Source: Solwaraspora sp. WMMD1047 (GTDB lineage: Bacteria; Actinomycetota; Actinomycetes; Mycobacteriales; Micromonosporaceae). Taken from it: a stretch of 64,000 nt of DNA. The stretch covers positions 4,878,501 to 4,942,500 of the forward strand of contig NZ_JARUBL010000001.1 of NCBI RefSeq assembly GCF_029626155.1, written 5' to 3'. The position numbers and the translations under genes are program-made. Position 1 is the stretch's first letter, and every line of letters begins with the position of its first letter. The notes under the pieces were generated by a model. It worked only from the letters and a program-made list of their open reading frames with translations. It was not told where the DNA came from and did no database searches. Shown piece after piece: positions 50,402 to 58,873 of this stretch.

Positions 50402-51496
50402 TCAGTCGTCGTCGAAGTCGACGCCGGCGAGGGTGGCCGAGCGGTATCCGGCGAGCCGCTCGGCCTGCTCGGCGACGGCCGACCGGGTGGCGGCGGGGAG
50501 CTTCCGCCAGGGCTGTACGGCGACCCGCAACCTCCGCCCGGAGGTGCGGGGCCGCCAGGTGCCGACCAGGTCACCGCCGGCCAGCACCGCGCCGGGCCGG
50601 CCCAGCACCGGCCACAGCTGCTTGGCCTGGCCGGCGTCGGCGGTCAGGGTGGTCCGGTCCCTGGCCTGCAGGAAGAGGTCGTACGGGCCGAGCAGCCGGA
50701 CGCCGGCGGCCGGCGCTGACCCCAGCGCCGGCTCGTCGGCGGCCAGGATCGACCGCGGCTCGCCGTCGACCACCACCTCGACGGCGTCCTCGGGCCAGCG
50801 GGCCCGCACCTCCTTCACCGGCGCGTCGAGGAACTCGGCCACGTGTTTGGGGTTGGCCGGGCCGAGCAGCCGCAGGTAGCCGCGGATGAGGTCGAACCGG
50901 TCGCCCGCCGCGGCCGCCGTCCGGAACCCGGGGATCGGCCGCAGCACCGGCGGCGACGTGTCGATCTCCAACTCCAGACCGGCCCGGAGCGCGGCCAGCC
51001 GGAACGGCTGCTCGTAGACGTGCGTCGCGTCGCACGCCCGGCAGAACCGCAGGTACGGCTCGGGCAGCACAGTGGCCAACCGGCCCGAGGCATCACCCTT
51101 GACCATCGGTCCGGTGACGATGGCCCGCAGGTGGGCGGCCACCTCGTCCAGGGCGGCCAGGTTGTCGATCCCGGCGGCCCGCAGCGGTTTGGCGGCGTCG
51201 AAGATGCGCCGGCCCGCGTCGGCGTCCGAGAACGGCTCCACCGCGGCGGCCACCTCCGGCAGGTCGGCCCGCCGGTACAGATGCGGAGCGCCGCGGATGG
51301 TCCAGAGCAGGATCAGCTCCTCGGCCGGCAGGGTCGCCACGTCGACGCCGCGCACGGCGAGTGCCCAGCCGGCCCCGTCCGGCCCGGTCTGCTGCACCCC
51401 GAGATCGAGAACGGAGGTGTCCCCCAGGCCGCCCCGGTCCCGGTCGAGCTGCTGGGCTCGGATCCGGAAACTGCGCACCTGATGAGCGTCGACCAT
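50402..51496 (-). CDS. Winged-helix DNA-binding protein, AlkZ/YcaQ-like
   Basis: A 364-residue protein of the HTH_42 superfamily, which includes DNA glycosylases AlkZ and YcaQ that remove alkylated or crosslinked bases. Seen: VRSFRIRAQQLDRD at the start, LDLGVQQTGPDGAGWALAVRG (QQ in the place of the catalytic QxQ/QxD region), LLWTIRGAPHLYRRADLP, GRLATVLPEPYLRF and ALVTWRP-like GDLVGTWRPRTSGRRLRV at the end. Whether it is an active glycosylase is not clear. TTGGCG-16-TATGGT ends six bases before ATG 51496, so that start is chosen over longer frames. Confidence 0.75.
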   Translation of the reverse strand: MVDAHQVRSFRIRAQQLDRDRGGLGDTSVLDLGVQQTGPDGAGWALAVRGVDVATLPAEELILLWTIRGAPHLYRRADLPEVAAAVEPFSDADAGRRIFDAAKPLRAAGIDNLAALDEVAAHLRAIVTGPMVKGDASGRLATVLPEPYLRFCRACDATHVYEQPFRLAALRAGLELEIDTSPPVLRPIPGFRTAAAAGDRFDLIRGYLRLLGPANPKHVAEFLDAPVKEVRARWPEDAVEVVVDGEPRSILAADEPALGSAPAAGVRLLGPYDLFLQARDRTTLTADAGQAKQLWPVLGRPGAVLAGGDLVGTWRPRTSGRRLRVAVQPWRKLPAATRSAVAEQAERLAGYRSATLAGVDFDDD

Positions 51497-51696
51497 TCCC
51501 CCACCATAGGTGTGGGGTCCGACTCGCCAATCGCCGTCCCGGTGGTGAGCAGTGGATACGTCGCGTAGCGTCGACAACGGCCCGGGCGGCGCGGCGAACC
51601 TGCCACTGCGGCTGAACCTTCCGCGGGGTATCCACGTATGCATGAGATGCGGCGAAGATCGGCCGGCCGCGGAACAGAGGCCCTGGTGACGGAGGA

Positions 51697-52593
51697 ATGG
51701 TGACGGTAAGCGCTCGCAGCGGTTCAGCCCTCGGGGTCCACCCGCCGACGGTGGGCCTGGCCGCCCAACTCGTCGTGCTGGCGTCACTGGCGGTGACCGT
51801 CAGTCTCGGCACCGCGGGCTGGCTCGCCGGCGCCGGGTACGCCCTGAGTAGCTACGTCCTGCTCTCCCGGGCGCTGCGCCAACCCGACGTGCACGGCTGG
51901 GGGCCGGCAAACACGGTCACCCTGGCCCGGCTGACGCTGGCCGGCGGGGTGACGGCCCTGGTGGCCGACTCGATCTGGGCGCCGCCGCCGGTGGCGGCGC
52001 TGACCGCGCTGGCCGCGGTGGCGCTGCTGCTCGACGCGGTCGACGGTCAGGTCGCCCGCCGCCGGGCCTGCACGTCGCGGTTGGGTGCGCGGTTCGACAT
52101 GGAGGCCGACTCGGTGCTGGTGCTCGTGCTGAGTGTCTACGTCGCCATGTCGTTGGGCTGGTGGGTGCTGGCGATCGGCGCGTTCCGGTACGTCTTCGTC
52201 GTCCTGACCTGGGTCTTCCCCTGGCTGACCGCGCCCCTGCCGCCCCGGATGTCGCGAAAGGTGGTCGCCGCACTGCAGGGTGTCGTGCTTGTCGTGGCCA
52301 CCGCCGGGGTGCTGCCGCGCTGGCAGGCGACGCTGGCCGTCGGCGCCGCGCTGGCGCTGCTGGTCTGGTCGTTCGGCACCGACATCCGCTGGTCGTGGCG
52401 GCAGGCGGCAACGACCGCCGACGCCGCCGGCACCCTGGGCACCGCCGGGGACGGCGCTGCGGTGCCGCCGGACGTGCGGGCCACGGCCCCGGTACACCGC
52501 TTCCGGTCGGCACCCACGCTCGACCTCGACCCGGAGCCGGTTGCCGCGGGGCTGCAAGCGACGGACTACCCGGTGGTGCTCTCCGAACGCTGA
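51697..52593 (+). CDS. CDP-alcohol phosphatidyltransferase family membrane protein
   Basis: A 298-residue membrane enzyme that transfers a phospho-alcohol from a CDP-activated donor. The full family motif is present: D113-x2-D116-G117-x2-A120-R121-x8-G130-x3-D134-x3-D138. About six hydrophobic helices surround it; residues about 235-298 are a soluble, Ala/Pro-rich tail. GGAGGA is directly before ATG 51697, so GTG 51700 may be the real start. The tail overlaps the convergent FkbM gene by 28 bases. Next to FkbM and a phosphatase-superfamily membrane protein, it may build a lipid or envelope polymer. Confidence 0.85.
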   Translation: MVTVSARSGSALGVHPPTVGLAAQLVVLASLAVTVSLGTAGWLAGAGYALSSYVLLSRALRQPDVHGWGPANTVTLARLTLAGGVTALVADSIWAPPPVAALTALAAVALLLDAVDGQVARRRACTSRLGARFDMEADSVLVLVLSVYVAMSLGWWVLAIGAFRYVFVVLTWVFPWLTAPLPPRMSRKVVAALQGVVLVVATAGVLPRWQATLAVGAALALLVWSFGTDIRWSWRQAATTADAAGTLGTAGDGAAVPPDVRATAPVHRFRSAPTLDLDPEPVAAGLQATDYPVVLSER

Positions 52594-53372
52594 CCGTCGA
52601 ACGCCGACACGGCGTACACATCGCCGGCGTTGGCCTGGTGCGGCAGCGCCAGGAGATGCGTCCGCATCTGGTCGCCGGGGATCCACCGCTGGAAGGTCAG
52701 CGTCATGCTCTCCCCCAGGGCGACGTCGAAGCCGGCGAAGCCGAGCTCGGTCAGGCGCTCAAGGCAGCGCCCGGCGACCTCGCGCGCGATGGTGGTGAAC
52801 TCGAACGACAGCGCGGTCAGCGGACGGCTCAGACCGGCCAGCACGGCGTCCTCGAAGCCCTCGACGTCGATCTTCGCGAAGACGGGTTCGCCGTACTCGG
52901 CCACCAGCCGGTCCAGGGTCACCGCCGGGACCTCGATCTCGGCGTCCCAGACCTGGTCGCGCCACCCGTTCGCGTCCCGCGCCGCCCGGACGAACTCCGG
53001 CGAGGCGGTGGAGACGGTGGGGTTGGCGGAGTTGACCCGCAACCGGGCGCTGCCGGGCTCCGCACCGCAGACCGCCTCCACCAGCGTGACCTGGTCGTCC
53101 CCGCCGTAGATGGCGCGGATGGCGCGCGCGCAGGCCGGCTGCGGTTCCACCGCCACCACCCGGGCCCCGAGCCGGCGGAAGCTGCCGATCCGGTCGCCCA
53201 CGTGGGAGCCGACGTCGAAGACGAGGTCGCCGGCCGAGACGAACCGGGCGTAGAAGGCGTCCATCGCCGCTTCCTGTTCCGGGTCGCCGTAGTAGAACTC
53301 CAGCGAGCGCCGGAGCCCGGCGGTGGCCGGGTCGGACTTGAGCGATTCGATCACCGCGGCGTCTGGGCGCAT
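52566..53372 (-). CDS. FkbM-family methyltransferase
   Basis: A 268-residue SAM-dependent methyltransferase. Motif I is VFDVGSHVGDRIGSFRRLGARVVAVEPQP (about 51-79); the FkbM domain signature FAKIDVEGFEDAVLAGL lies at about 165-181. It likely O-methylates a sugar or polyketide-like acceptor. ATG 53372 is supported by TAGGGT six bases upstream (leaderless). It lies 58 bases after the phosphatase-superfamily gene stop, separated by a 7-bp hairpin (53387-53409), so it may be transcribed on its own. Confidence 0.85.
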   Translation of the reverse strand: MRPDAAVIESLKSDPATAGLRRSLEFYYGDPEQEAAMDAFYARFVSAGDLVFDVGSHVGDRIGSFRRLGARVVAVEPQPACARAIRAIYGGDDQVTLVEAVCGAEPGSARLRVNSANPTVSTASPEFVRAARDANGWRDQVWDAEIEVPAVTLDRLVAEYGEPVFAKIDVEGFEDAVLAGLSRPLTALSFEFTTIAREVAGRCLERLTELGFAGFDVALGESMTLTFQRWIPGDQMRTHLLALPHQANAGDVYAVSAFDGQRSESTTG

Positions 53373-53430
53373 GTCGAAACCCTAGACCGGCGGGCGCCGG
53401 ATCCGCCGGCATCGGCCCGGTCGGCGCTGG

Positions 53431-55167
53431 TCAGAAGGCACGCAGGAACATGTCGCGGAAGGTGTCCATCCGCCAGACCGGAGCCTGCGGATCGGGATTG
53501 AGGCCCTCCTGCCAGCCCCAGCCGGAGATCCGGTCCAGCACGTCCGGGTCGCGCGCGACGATGGTGATCGGCACGTCCCGATCGGCGCCCTCGCCGGTGA
53601 TGGCCGGCGCCGGCTGGTGGTCACCGACGAAGACCAGGACGAGATCCTCGTCACCGTAGGTCTCGACGTAGGAGATCAGGCTCGCCAGCGAGTTCTCGAT
53701 GGCCCGCTGGTAGCCGCCGCGTACCTGGGCCGGCTTCTTCCAGGAGGCGTCCTTCGACCTGTCGTCCTTGGCCATCGGGCCGAAGATCGAGCCGTCGCCG
53801 ATGGCGTTCCAGTCGACCAGCTCCGCGGTGGGGGTCCACGGCGCGTGGCTGGAGACCAGGGCGATCTCGGCCATCACCGGCCCGCGGTCGGCCCGGGACC
53901 GCTCCAGGCGCTCGAACGCCGCCAGGGTGTACTGGTCGGGCATCGGGGCGAAGCCGAACTTCGGACCCCGGTAACCCAGGTGCTCGGGACCGTAGATCTG
54001 GTCGGAGTCGAAGAACTCGCCCTCCGGCCACGCCTTGGTCAGGGCCGGCATCACGATGACGGTCCGCCAGCCGGCCCGCTGGAACGCCCCGTTGAGGGTC
54101 AGCCGGTCGCTGGTGACCAGGTCGTTGTAGAGGAACTGGTTGTCGGTCCACATGCCGGAGAGCAGCGTCGCGTGGGCCAGCCAGCTCCCACCGCCGGCCG
54201 TCGGCGAGGTGAGGAAGGCGCTGCGGGAGTCGTACCCGGCGGCTCGCAGCCGGCGGGTGCCGTCGTCGAGCAGGGCGTCGATCCGGGGCGCGATCTGCGG
54301 ATGCTCGACCGCGACCCGGCCGTAGCTCTCCACGAAGGAGAAGAGCACGTCCTTGCCGCGCAGCCCGGTCAGCAGCTGCTCCCCGGTGGCCTGGTCGAAG
54401 TCGTCGATCCGCACTCCGGCCGCGAACGCCTCCTGGTTGCGCAGGCCGTCGCGTACCTGCAGCGTCCGGTCGTAGGCGAGGGTGGCCGCGCTGTCCGCGG
54501 CGACCGGCAGCCCGGGGACGATCTGCGCGCCCGACGCCGCGCCGAGGACCCAGAGCACCGTGAGCACCGCGACGGTCCGGCTCGCCGCCGTCTCGTGATC
54601 GCCCGCCACGCTGGTCAGCCGGCGGACCGACAGCACCATGGCGACGAGTACGGCGACGGCCAGCGCCACCGCCCCGATCGCGGTGCCGACCGCACCGGCC
54701 CGCCCGACCGACTCGGTGAGGAAGTCCACCCCGGCGGTCAGGAACGTCCAGTCGAAGATCGGGTCGAACGGCCGGGCGAAGACCATGAAGAAACCCATGT
54801 CAAGGACCTTCAGGACGACCAGCAGACCGAGGACCAACCCCACCGGTACGGCCACCACCCGCCTGGCCCGGGCCGGCAGGGCGAGCAGCAGGGCGGCACC
54901 GAGCAGCCCTTCCAGCGGAACGCGGACGAACGCGCCGGGAGTGAGCCGACCGAGCTCGTTCGGCGCGACAAGCGCGACCAGCACCAGCAGCAGGGCGGCC
55001 CCGGTCAGCCCGGCGGCCAGCACCCGGCGGATCCGGCCGCGGTCGCGCCGGTCGCCGCGGCTGGCGGACCCCTCGGCAGGCCCCTCGTCGGGCCGCTCCG
55101 GAGCGTCCGGACGCGTGGGTGACCGACGAAGGAGTGCTGGCAGCGACACTACGCGGGGACCTTCCAT
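53431..55167 (-). CDS. Membrane alkaline-phosphatase-superfamily protein (sulfatase/LtaS-like)
   Basis: A 578-residue membrane protein. The N-terminal 45 residues are basic; five hydrophobic helices follow (about 47-215, e.g. GLTGAALLLVLVALVAP, VVAVPVGLVLGLLVVLKVLDMGFFMVFARPF). The extracytoplasmic domain has GKDVLFSFVESYGR (metal-site start), SPTAGGGSWLAHATLLSG (nucleophile region), LVSSHAPWTPT and VLVFVGDHQPAPAI (metal ligands D-H). It could transfer or remove phosphoglycerol, phosphoethanolamine or sulfate. Start uncertain: ATG 55167, or GTG 55149 after GGAAGG. It groups with the CDP-alcohol transferase, suggesting envelope work. Confidence 0.82.
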   Translation of the reverse strand: MEGPRVVSLPALLRRSPTRPDAPERPDEGPAEGSASRGDRRDRGRIRRVLAAGLTGAALLLVLVALVAPNELGRLTPGAFVRVPLEGLLGAALLLALPARARRVVAVPVGLVLGLLVVLKVLDMGFFMVFARPFDPIFDWTFLTAGVDFLTESVGRAGAVGTAIGAVALAVAVLVAMVLSVRRLTSVAGDHETAASRTVAVLTVLWVLGAASGAQIVPGLPVAADSAATLAYDRTLQVRDGLRNQEAFAAGVRIDDFDQATGEQLLTGLRGKDVLFSFVESYGRVAVEHPQIAPRIDALLDDGTRRLRAAGYDSRSAFLTSPTAGGGSWLAHATLLSGMWTDNQFLYNDLVTSDRLTLNGAFQRAGWRTVIVMPALTKAWPEGEFFDSDQIYGPEHLGYRGPKFGFAPMPDQYTLAAFERLERSRADRGPVMAEIALVSSHAPWTPTAELVDWNAIGDGSIFGPMAKDDRSKDASWKKPAQVRGGYQRAIENSLASLISYVETYGDEDLVLVFVGDHQPAPAITGEGADRDVPITIVARDPDVLDRISGWGWQEGLNPDPQAPVWRMDTFRDMFLRAF

Positions 55168-55359
55168 CTGGCTCGTGGCAACTGGACGGGTTGTCGACGG
55201 TCGCGCGCGGACCGGACGGGTGGTCGTGCCACCGTATCCCGATCATCCACACGCGCGCGGAGCCCGCCCGGTTCATTCCCACGACAGGGCGACGGGCGGG
55301 ACCTAATGCCCTGCCGGTGGGTCGGCCGTCCGGTTAGCGTCGGCGACGGAGGTGGAGCG

Positions 55360-56188
55360 ATGCGGGTCGCCGTGTTCAGCCCCAAACCGTACGACGAGCG
55401 GTTTCTTCGGGCCGCGAACGACGGGGCCGGGCACGACCTGGTGTTTCTGGAGCCCCGGCTGACCCCGGCGACCGTGCCGCTGGCGGCCGGCTGCCCGGCG
55501 GTCAGCGCCTTCGTCAACGACGACCTCGGCGCCGAGGTGCTCACCGCGCTCGCCGCCACCGGTGTCCGGCTGGTGGCGCTGCGCTCGGCCGGGTTCAACC
55601 ACGTCGACCTGGCCACCGCGGCCCGGTTGCAGATCACCGTGGCCCGGGTGCCGGGCTATTCTCCGCACGCCGTCGCGGAACACTGCGTCGGGCTCATCCT
55701 GGCGCTCAACCGGCGGATCCACCGCGCCTACAACCGGGTACGCGAACACAACTTCGCGTTGACCGGGCTGCTCGGCTTCGACCTGTACGGCAAGACGGTC
55801 GGGGTGGTCGGCACCGGCAAGATCGGTGTCTGTCTGATCCGGATCATGGCCGGGTTCGGCTGCCGGGTGCTGGCCACCGACCCGTACCCGTCGGCGGAGG
55901 CGGTCCGGGCCGGCGCCGAGTACGTGCCGCTGGAGACGCTGCTGGCCGAGTCGCACATCGTCACGCTGCACTGCCCGCTGACCGCCGACACCTTCCACCT
56001 GATCGACGAGAAGCGCATCGGGCAGCTCCGCGACGGGCCTGACCACCTTCCCGAACGTGCTGATCACCGGGCACCAGGCGTTCTTCACCGAGGAGGCGCT
56101 ACACAACATCGCGGAAACGACGATCGCCAACCTCTCCGCGTTCGCCCGCGGCGAGGGCGCCGCGCACCCGGTCACCGCCCCGGGCTGA
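55360..56188 (+). pseudogene. D-lactate dehydrogenase-like gene broken by an internal deletion
   Basis: ATG 55360 (GGAGGTGGAG upstream) opens a D-2-hydroxyacid dehydrogenase: MRVAVFSPKPYDERF, LRSAGFNHVDLATAA, VGVVGTGKIGVCLIRIMAGFG (NAD site), [18 protein letters not shown]. At about 56035 the protein jumps, in another frame, to [25 protein letters not shown], the family C-terminus, ending 56188. The section between, normally about 55-60 residues with the NTSRG catalytic Arg and the catalytic Glu, is missing. The frame therefore changes and the product would be inactive. The breakpoint is clean, with no insertion. Confidence 0.85.
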
Positions 56189-57097
56189 CGCGGCACCGAC
56201 GGCGGGGCCGCGGGCGGGCCGACCGGCGCCGACGCCGAGCAGGTCGGCGAGCCGGGCCGCGTCCCGTTGGGCCTGGCCGGCGCAGCAGTTGTTCAGCAGG
56301 ACGTGGAGGGTGCCGGCCCGCCGGGCGTACCCGCGCAGCCGGCGCGCCCACCCGACCAGCTCCTCCTCGCCGTACGCGTACCGGAACTTCTCCCGCTTGT
56401 CGCCGCTGTCCCAGGCCGGGCTGTGGCCGTGCAGCCGCACCACCGCCGGCTCGGCGGTGACCGCCAGCAGCGGCGGCACCGACTCCGGGTGGCCCTGCGG
56501 CATGTCCACCCCGACCAGGGAGATGTCGTTGCCGGCCAGGAACTCACGGGTCCGGTCGGCCGCCGCACCGTGCAGCCAGGAGCCGTGCCGGAACTCCACG
56601 GCCACCCGGGCCGGCCGGCACCGCTCGGCCGTTTCGGCGATCCGCCGCCGGGCCGCCTCGCCGTCGACCAGCCACGGCGGGAACTGCAGCAGCACCACGC
56701 CGAGCTTGCCGGCCCCGGCCAGCGGATCGAGCACCGCGTGGAACCTGGCCCACAGCTCGTCGTACGCCGAAGCGGCCAGGTCCCGACGCCGCACCCGGTC
56801 GTGCCGGCCGGTCGGCCGCAGGTCCCTCGGCAGCGCGGAGACCGGGGTGGGGTGGCCGGTGAACAGGCCGAACGCCTTCACGTTGAAGGTGAAGTCGGGC
56901 GGCGTCCGGTCGGCCCAGGCGGCGGCGGTCTCCACCGCCGGCAGCGCGTAGTAGCTGGTGTCCACCTCGACCAGGTCGAACCAGCCGGCGTAGTAGGCCA
57001 GCCGGCCGGCCGGGGTGTTGAACTCCCGCGGGTACCACCCCGAGTCCACCAACGACCGGTCCGCCCACGACGACGTGCCCACCCGGATCTCGCCCAT
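56099..57097 (-). CDS. DUF72 protein
   Basis: A 332-residue TIM-barrel-like DUF72 protein. Seen: [106 protein letters not shown] and [23 protein letters not shown]. The last 35 residues run antisense through the dehydrogenase remnant (56099-56188) and look non-family, so the original stop may have been lost. Biochemical role is not known for the family. Confidence 0.82.
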   Translation of the reverse strand: MGEIRVGTSSWADRSLVDSGWYPREFNTPAGRLAYYAGWFDLVEVDTSYYALPAVETAAAWADRTPPDFTFNVKAFGLFTGHPTPVSALPRDLRPTGRHDRVRRRDLAASAYDELWARFHAVLDPLAGAGKLGVVLLQFPPWLVDGEAARRRIAETAERCRPARVAVEFRHGSWLHGAAADRTREFLAGNDISLVGVDMPQGHPESVPPLLAVTAEPAVVRLHGHSPAWDSGDKREKFRYAYGEEELVGWARRLRGYARRAGTLHVLLNNCCAGQAQRDAARLADLLGVGAGRPARGPAVGAASARGGDRVRGALAAGERGEVGDRRFRDVV

Positions 57098-57106
57098 ACC
57101 TCCGGT

Positions 57107-57544
57107 TTATCCAGATCGGACACCCGTCGAAACCTCGGATTCGACCGCCCTGGTCCCGTCGTAGCTGGCCCGGGCGGCGTGCACCTGCTCGATGTGGGTC
57201 TCCGCCCAGTCCTTGATGGCCCGCTGCACCGGCAGCAGGCTCTCGCCGAGCGGGGTGAGCCGATAGTCGACCCGGACCGGCACCGACGGCGTCACCGCGC
57301 GGGTCAGCAACCCGTCGCGTTCGAGTTTGCGCAGCGTCTGGGTGAGCATCTTCTGGCTGGCCCCGCTGATGGTGCGGGACAGCTCGCTGTACCGCCGCGG
57401 CCCGTCGGCGAGCGCGCTCAACACCAGCGTCACCCACTTGTCGCTGAGGGTGGCGAGAAGTTCGTGGCCGGGGCAGCCGGCCAGGTTGGCGTTGTACCGC
57501 TGGCGGTCCCGCTCGCGGCGGGCGGCGGCGGGCAGGGTGACCAT
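57107..57544 (-). CDS. HxlR-family regulator
   Basis: A 145-residue winged-helix regulator. NLAGCPGHELLATLSDKWVTLVLSALADGPRRYSELSRTISGASQKMLTQTLRKLERDGLLTR is the family core, with the conserved Cys at about residue 24 that can sense aldehydes or oxidants. GGAGG lies nine bases before ATG 57544. It is divergent from a quinone-oxidoreductase-type gene across 79 bases, a common regulator-target pair. Confidence 0.88.
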   Translation of the reverse strand: MVTLPAAARRERDRQRYNANLAGCPGHELLATLSDKWVTLVLSALADGPRRYSELSRTISGASQKMLTQTLRKLERDGLLTRAVTPSVPVRVDYRLTPLGESLLPVQRAIKDWAETHIEQVHAARASYDGTRAVESEVSTGVRSG

Positions 57545-57623
57545 CGGTCGTGCCTCCGGGGTTCGCTACGCACCTGGAGGTGCCTTCTTACCAATGGAGA
57601 GTAACGCCCCTAGCGTTCGGATC

Positions 57624-58562
57624 ATGCGAGCTGTCATCGTCCGCCGCTTCGGCGGCCCCGAGGTATTGGAAATCGCCGACCTGCCCAGTCCCGAACCCGG
57701 TCCCGGCCAGCTCCGGATCCGGGTCGCCGCGGCGGCCGTGAACCGGATCGACCTCTCCACCCGCAGCGGAGCGCTCACCGAGGCCGGTCTGCTGCCGCGC
57801 GGCCTACCCGAGGTGGCTCTCGGCTGGGACGTGGCCGGGCAGGTGGACGCCGTCGGCGCCGGGGTGACCCGCCACCGGGTCGGCGACCGGGTGATCGGGC
57901 TGCGCGACGTGCTCTCCGCCGGCGGCGCGCAGGCCGAACAGGTGGTCCTCGACGCCGGTGCGGTAGCACCCGCGCCGGCCAGCGTTCCGGTGGAGCTGGC
58001 GGCCGCCCTGCCGCTGATCGGGCTCACCGCCGACCGGTCGCTGACCCTGACCGGACTGCGCGCCGGCGAGACCCTGCTGGTCACCGGCGCGGCCGGCGGC
58101 GTCGGCGGCCTGCTGCTCCAACTGGCCGCGCCGCGCGGCATCCGTACCGTCGCGGTCGCCGACGCGGCCGACGAGCCCTACGTCCGCGGGCTCGGCGCCG
58201 ACGAGTTCGTCGCCCGCACCGACCGGCTCGGCACGGCGGTTCGGCGGATCGTCCCGGGCGGGGTGGACGCCGTGGTCGACGCTGCCGTCGTCGGCGTCGC
58301 CGCCCACGAGGCGCTGCGCGGCGGCGGCACCTTCGTCGCGCTCGTCGCACCGTTCGCGCCGCCACCGCTGCGGGCCACCCGGGTCCTCGTCCAGGAGGTG
58401 TACGCCGACGGCGCCCGGCTGGCCGAACTCGCCGCCGGCGTCGACGCGGGCCGGCTGACCCTGCGGCTCGCCGGGACGCTGCCGCTGGCGCGGGTGGCCG
58501 AGGCGCACGACCGGCTCGCCGCGGGCCGGCTGCCCGGCCGACTCGTCCTGTTGCCCGGCTGA
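57624..58562 (+). CDS. Quinone oxidoreductase-like MDR dehydrogenase
   Basis: A 312-residue NADPH-dependent medium-chain reductase. MRAVIVRRFGGPEVLEIADLPSPEPGPGQLRIRV is the family start; LGWDVAGQVDAVGAGV and VTGAAGGVGGLLLQLA (Rossmann AAGGVG motif) follow. The zinc ligands of alcohol dehydrogenases are absent, so it is a quinone-reductase type. ATG 57624 is chosen; TAGCGT ends seven bases upstream (leaderless). Probably controlled by the divergent HxlR protein in response to quinones or aldehydes. Confidence 0.87.
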   Translation: MRAVIVRRFGGPEVLEIADLPSPEPGPGQLRIRVAAAAVNRIDLSTRSGALTEAGLLPRGLPEVALGWDVAGQVDAVGAGVTRHRVGDRVIGLRDVLSAGGAQAEQVVLDAGAVAPAPASVPVELAAALPLIGLTADRSLTLTGLRAGETLLVTGAAGGVGGLLLQLAAPRGIRTVAVADAADEPYVRGLGADEFVARTDRLGTAVRRIVPGGVDAVVDAAVVGVAAHEALRGGGTFVALVAPFAPPPLRATRVLVQEVYADGARLAELAAGVDAGRLTLRLAGTLPLARVAEAHDRLAAGRLPGRLVLLPG

Positions 58563-58636
58563 CCCTGCGCCGGGCGCCCGGACCCGACGGCTTCTAAACT
58601 TGCTCCTCGGGGCGACCGAGGAGACCGGATGAGGCT

Positions 58637-58741
58637 GCGCTGGACCGTCGGGCTGCGCTCGACCGCCACGACGCGCTCGACCGCCACGATGCGCCCGACC
58701 GCCACGATGCGCCCGACCGTCAGGATGTGTTCTACCGTCGG
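58637..58741. repeat. 18-bp tandem repeat, 5-6 units
   Basis: Units start at 58637, 58655, 58673, 58691 and 58709, with a partial unit from 58727. Core type GCGCTCGACCGCCACGAT; inner units 2-4 differ at one or two bases, the ends diverge. It lies in the upstream region of the NB-ARC/TPR gene. The phase is a multiple of three, but no convincing coding frame covers it. Confidence 0.85.
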
Positions 58742-58873
58742 AGTGGGGCCCCTGACCCCCCGTGCCGCCAGGGGCCGCCACCCATACTCTGCCGGAGCCG
58801 GTGGGGTCGCGGCGGCATTCCCGGACGATCCCGGACGCCGAACGCCATTCCGGGTACGCTACGGAGCCGGACT

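Noticed and set aside
58637-58741. CRISPR array
   Set aside because: Units are contiguous 18-mers without spacers, and no cas gene is near.
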